NCBI GenBank assembly: GCA_022453515.1
Contig: JAJNNY010000118.1
Span: forward strand, 1-49,047
Direction of reading: 5' to 3'
DNA from: Astrocystis sublimbata
Taxonomy: Eukaryota > Ascomycota > Sordariomycetes > Xylariales > Xylariaceae
DNA: 49,047 nucleotides
Part shown: positions 47,286 to 49,047 of the stretch, one piece after another
Numbering within the stretch: the first letter of the stretch is position 1
Layout of the letters: each line of letters begins with the position of its first letter
Notes under the pieces: generated by a model
The model's database searches: none
The model's input: only the letters and a program-made list of their open reading frames with translations
Told to the model about the DNA's origin: nothing
Translations under genes and position numbers: made by a program

Positions 47286-47693
47286 TCAGCATTGAAAACC
47301 GCAGTCCATGTCTCGATTTCCAGAGTCGTAGGCACCAGTGCTGCACCCTTGGGAGCTAGAAAAGGCCTGGCCAGCATAGGCAAAGCTGACCGAGTCGCTG
47401 TCGACAGAGCCGATTCGAATTTCCAAGTTATCTGGCAGGTCGCTAGAGATGCTCGCGCTAGAATAGTCGGCAATCGGCATGCGGCTTGCCCCGCCCACCG
47501 TCGCTCCAATGGCGTCTTTTAGGATGACGTCGAATTCGTACTGGCTATCGACGCCGTGTTCGTGCTTTTGCCATTGGGTAACGTGGAGCCCGCAGTTGCC
47601 TGAGACGAACCGGCGAGTAATATCGGCAGGGGTGGGTGATGCAGAGGAGAGACCGGCAAGAGCGGCGGCGAGAAGGGCAATTGAGAATTGCAT
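47286..47693 (-). CDS. Small secreted cysteine-containing protein
   Basis: An intronless gene of 135 residues. A clear signal peptide (MQFSIALLAAALAGLSSA, cleavage likely before or near SPTPAD) precedes a mature part of about 115 residues with four cysteines (GNC near 34, GCS near 117, then DCGFQC at the C terminus), enough for two disulphides. No transmembrane segment follows. The type is common among fungal small secreted proteins and candidate effectors, but I recognise no named family and claim no activity. It is intact and sits between a GH47 remnant and AT-rich sequence. Its 3' end is antisense to the open tail of that remnant. Confidence 0.8.
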   Translation of the reverse strand: MQFSIALLAAALAGLSSASPTPADITRRFVSGNCGLHVTQWQKHEHGVDSQYEFDVILKDAIGATVGGASRMPIADYSSASISSDLPDNLEIRIGSVDSDSVSFAYAGQAFSSSQGCSTGAYDSGNRDMDCGFQC

Positions 47694-48000
47694 TGTGTAG
47701 TTTTGAAGAGGCGGATGGTGTTGAGAGATGCAATAGTTCGATGTTTCGAGTGTTTGGATGCGTAAATGTGTCTAGGTGCTTGATGATGATAGTGATAAGT
47801 ACTTAAGAAAGATGAGATTATGTCTGGGACTGTCAATGGGTTTTATACCAAGTCTGACTCCTCAAAGAAGGCTCTGCTTGCCGGGAACACAGTTAACTCA
47901 TACCACGAGTTCCTGCCACGTTCTCTAGGTAGCATTAACACATGAAGCTGCGAAGACATTGTGTCTCGGCCACAAATGTCGTTTTGGATAAGATCAGCCA
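47694..48000. other. Upstream region of the secreted-protein gene
   Basis: About 300 bp between the start codon and the AT-rich block. It should contain the promoter, but no element can be assigned by eye. Confidence 0.4.
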
Positions 48001-48029
48001 GGCTCATGTGTAACAAGGGCTAGATTTCT

Positions 48030-49047
48030 AGGGCTTGGAATAGACTTTAATTTTGCTAATAATTCTCTAGGGTATAAGAGGGTCCATATCCTTTTAAAGC
48101 CTTTACTTTAGGCTAAAAGAATCCCTTTTATTTATATTCCTTTTAGTAGCTTTTAAAGCTGGTTTTAAACCTTTTTTAGGTTTATAGTAATATTTTATTT
48201 ATATTTATTAGCTATTATTTATATATAAAAGTTTTTATAATTTTTTAGATCTATAGTTTTAATTTAATCGTTTATATATTTAAAAACTAAAGTATATAAG
48301 TTTTTTATTTAAATAGTTTAGAAATAATTTATATAATATTATTTTTTTTTAAAACTTATTTTAAGTAACGTTATCTATAAGCCATCTTTACACCCAATGT
48401 TACAAACCAACAAGGGCCAACCAGTCGGGAAGGCCTAGTGCAGCCACTAAGCCAGATATAATGCGGAGTAGTGGAGCACGTATGGATGATATGCAAGTAA
48501 ACCGTGTAAGGGTTTACTAGGGAGCTCTGTTCGCTCTATAAAGCAAGGAGAGCAGCTCTAATAGCTCTATAGAGCAGATAGAGCTCGAGCTCTATAAGCT
48601 TTATAAAACATACGGAGTATAGCAAGTATATAAAGGAAGGAAATATTATATAGCTTTAATAGTATTCCTATATATCTAGTTTTTTTTTATTTTATTATTT
48701 AATTTAAATATATTAATAGTTTTTAAAATAGGAGTAAACTTTTAATAATTTAGTAAATAATATTTTATATTACTTAGTAATTTTTTATTATAAGCTTAGC
48801 TTTTATTTTTAGGAATATAAACCTATTAAAACCCTTATTTTACTTTATATTTAGTATTATAAATAAAGCAATTGTTATATTTTAAATAGTTTTATTTAGT
48901 TAAGCTATAAAATAAGCTAAACAATAAGATATAATAGCTATATAAGCTTAGATACTTAATATAACTTAGGAATAAGTTTTAAAAATTATTAACTAATTAT
49001 ATAAAAGAATTAATTAGTTAAATAAAACTAATAAATAGTTCGAAAAC
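48030..49047. repeat. Very AT-rich, probably RIP-mutated sequence
   Basis: About 1 kb to the window edge has almost no GC except a short island at 48380-48600. TA dinucleotides abound and no frame is coding-like. Within the island, agctctata motifs recur and tagagctcgagctcta (48579-48594) is a perfect 16-bp palindrome. The stretch looks like a degenerated transposable element, but no family signature survives. Confidence 0.65.

Noticed and set aside
48008..48403. Possible solo LTR with tgtaac...gttaca ends
   Set aside because: No target-site duplication and no internal LTR signals; the ends could pair by chance.

Overview
The window is nuclear DNA of a filamentous ascomycete (Pezizomycotina). 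It shows short GT-AG introns of mostly 48-83 nt with CTGAC/CTAAC-type branch points, an autophagy-type sterol glucosyltransferase, a Clr5-domain protein, a highly reducing polyketide synthase, a fungal isocyanide synthase-NRPS-like enzyme, and AT-rich blocks that look like repeat-induced point mutation (RIP). I could not fix the genus; a RIP-competent Dothideomycete or Sordariomycete would fit.

Layout. (1) 0.1-14 kb is a conserved housekeeping block: the RNA polymerase II CTD phosphatase fcp1 (minus), the Fe-S DNA helicase chl1 (minus, 4 exons) and the sterol 3-beta-glucosyltransferase atg26 (plus, 3 exons). All are intact. (2) 14.9-29.1 kb is an intact secondary-metabolite locus: a four-exon isocyanide synthase-adenylation-thiolation-acyltransferase megaenzyme (crmA type, 1659 aa, minus), a TRI12-like MFS exporter (604 aa, plus) and a four-exon adenylation-thiolation-reductase NRPS-like enzyme (1077 aa, minus). 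The first enzyme would turn an amino acid into an isocyanide and esterify or amidate it. The reductase enzyme would release an aldehyde or alcohol from a second carboxylic acid. The MFS protein would export the product. (3) 31.2-39.0 kb is a decayed highly reducing PKS (KS-AT-DH-MT-KR-ACP, no ER) of the kind found in PKS-NRPS hybrids. Its introns are still recognisable, but it carries several frameshifts, a stop codon and a deletion of the AT active site. A small intact EthD-domain gene follows. (4) 41.2-49.0 kb is a degenerating, probably AT-isochore region: a frameshifted Clr5/ankyrin gene with a 1.93-kb Fot1/Tc1-mariner-type transposon sitting inside one of its introns, a GH47 mannosidase remnant, one intact small secreted cysteine-containing protein gene, and more than 1 kb of very AT-rich sequence.

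The gradient is clear: long coding sequences on the left are free of breaks, whereas those from 31 kb rightward are broken. That argues for real decay rather than uniformly poor sequence. The best candidate for an interesting system is the isocyanide locus. Several small structures (a four-hairpin array at 29.5 kb, tandem repeats at 30.3 kb, a foldback at 21.1 kb, and in-frame repeat codons after the fcp1 stop) are not explained by the genes. All gene models are by eye; intron borders were chosen by frame continuity and splice consensus.
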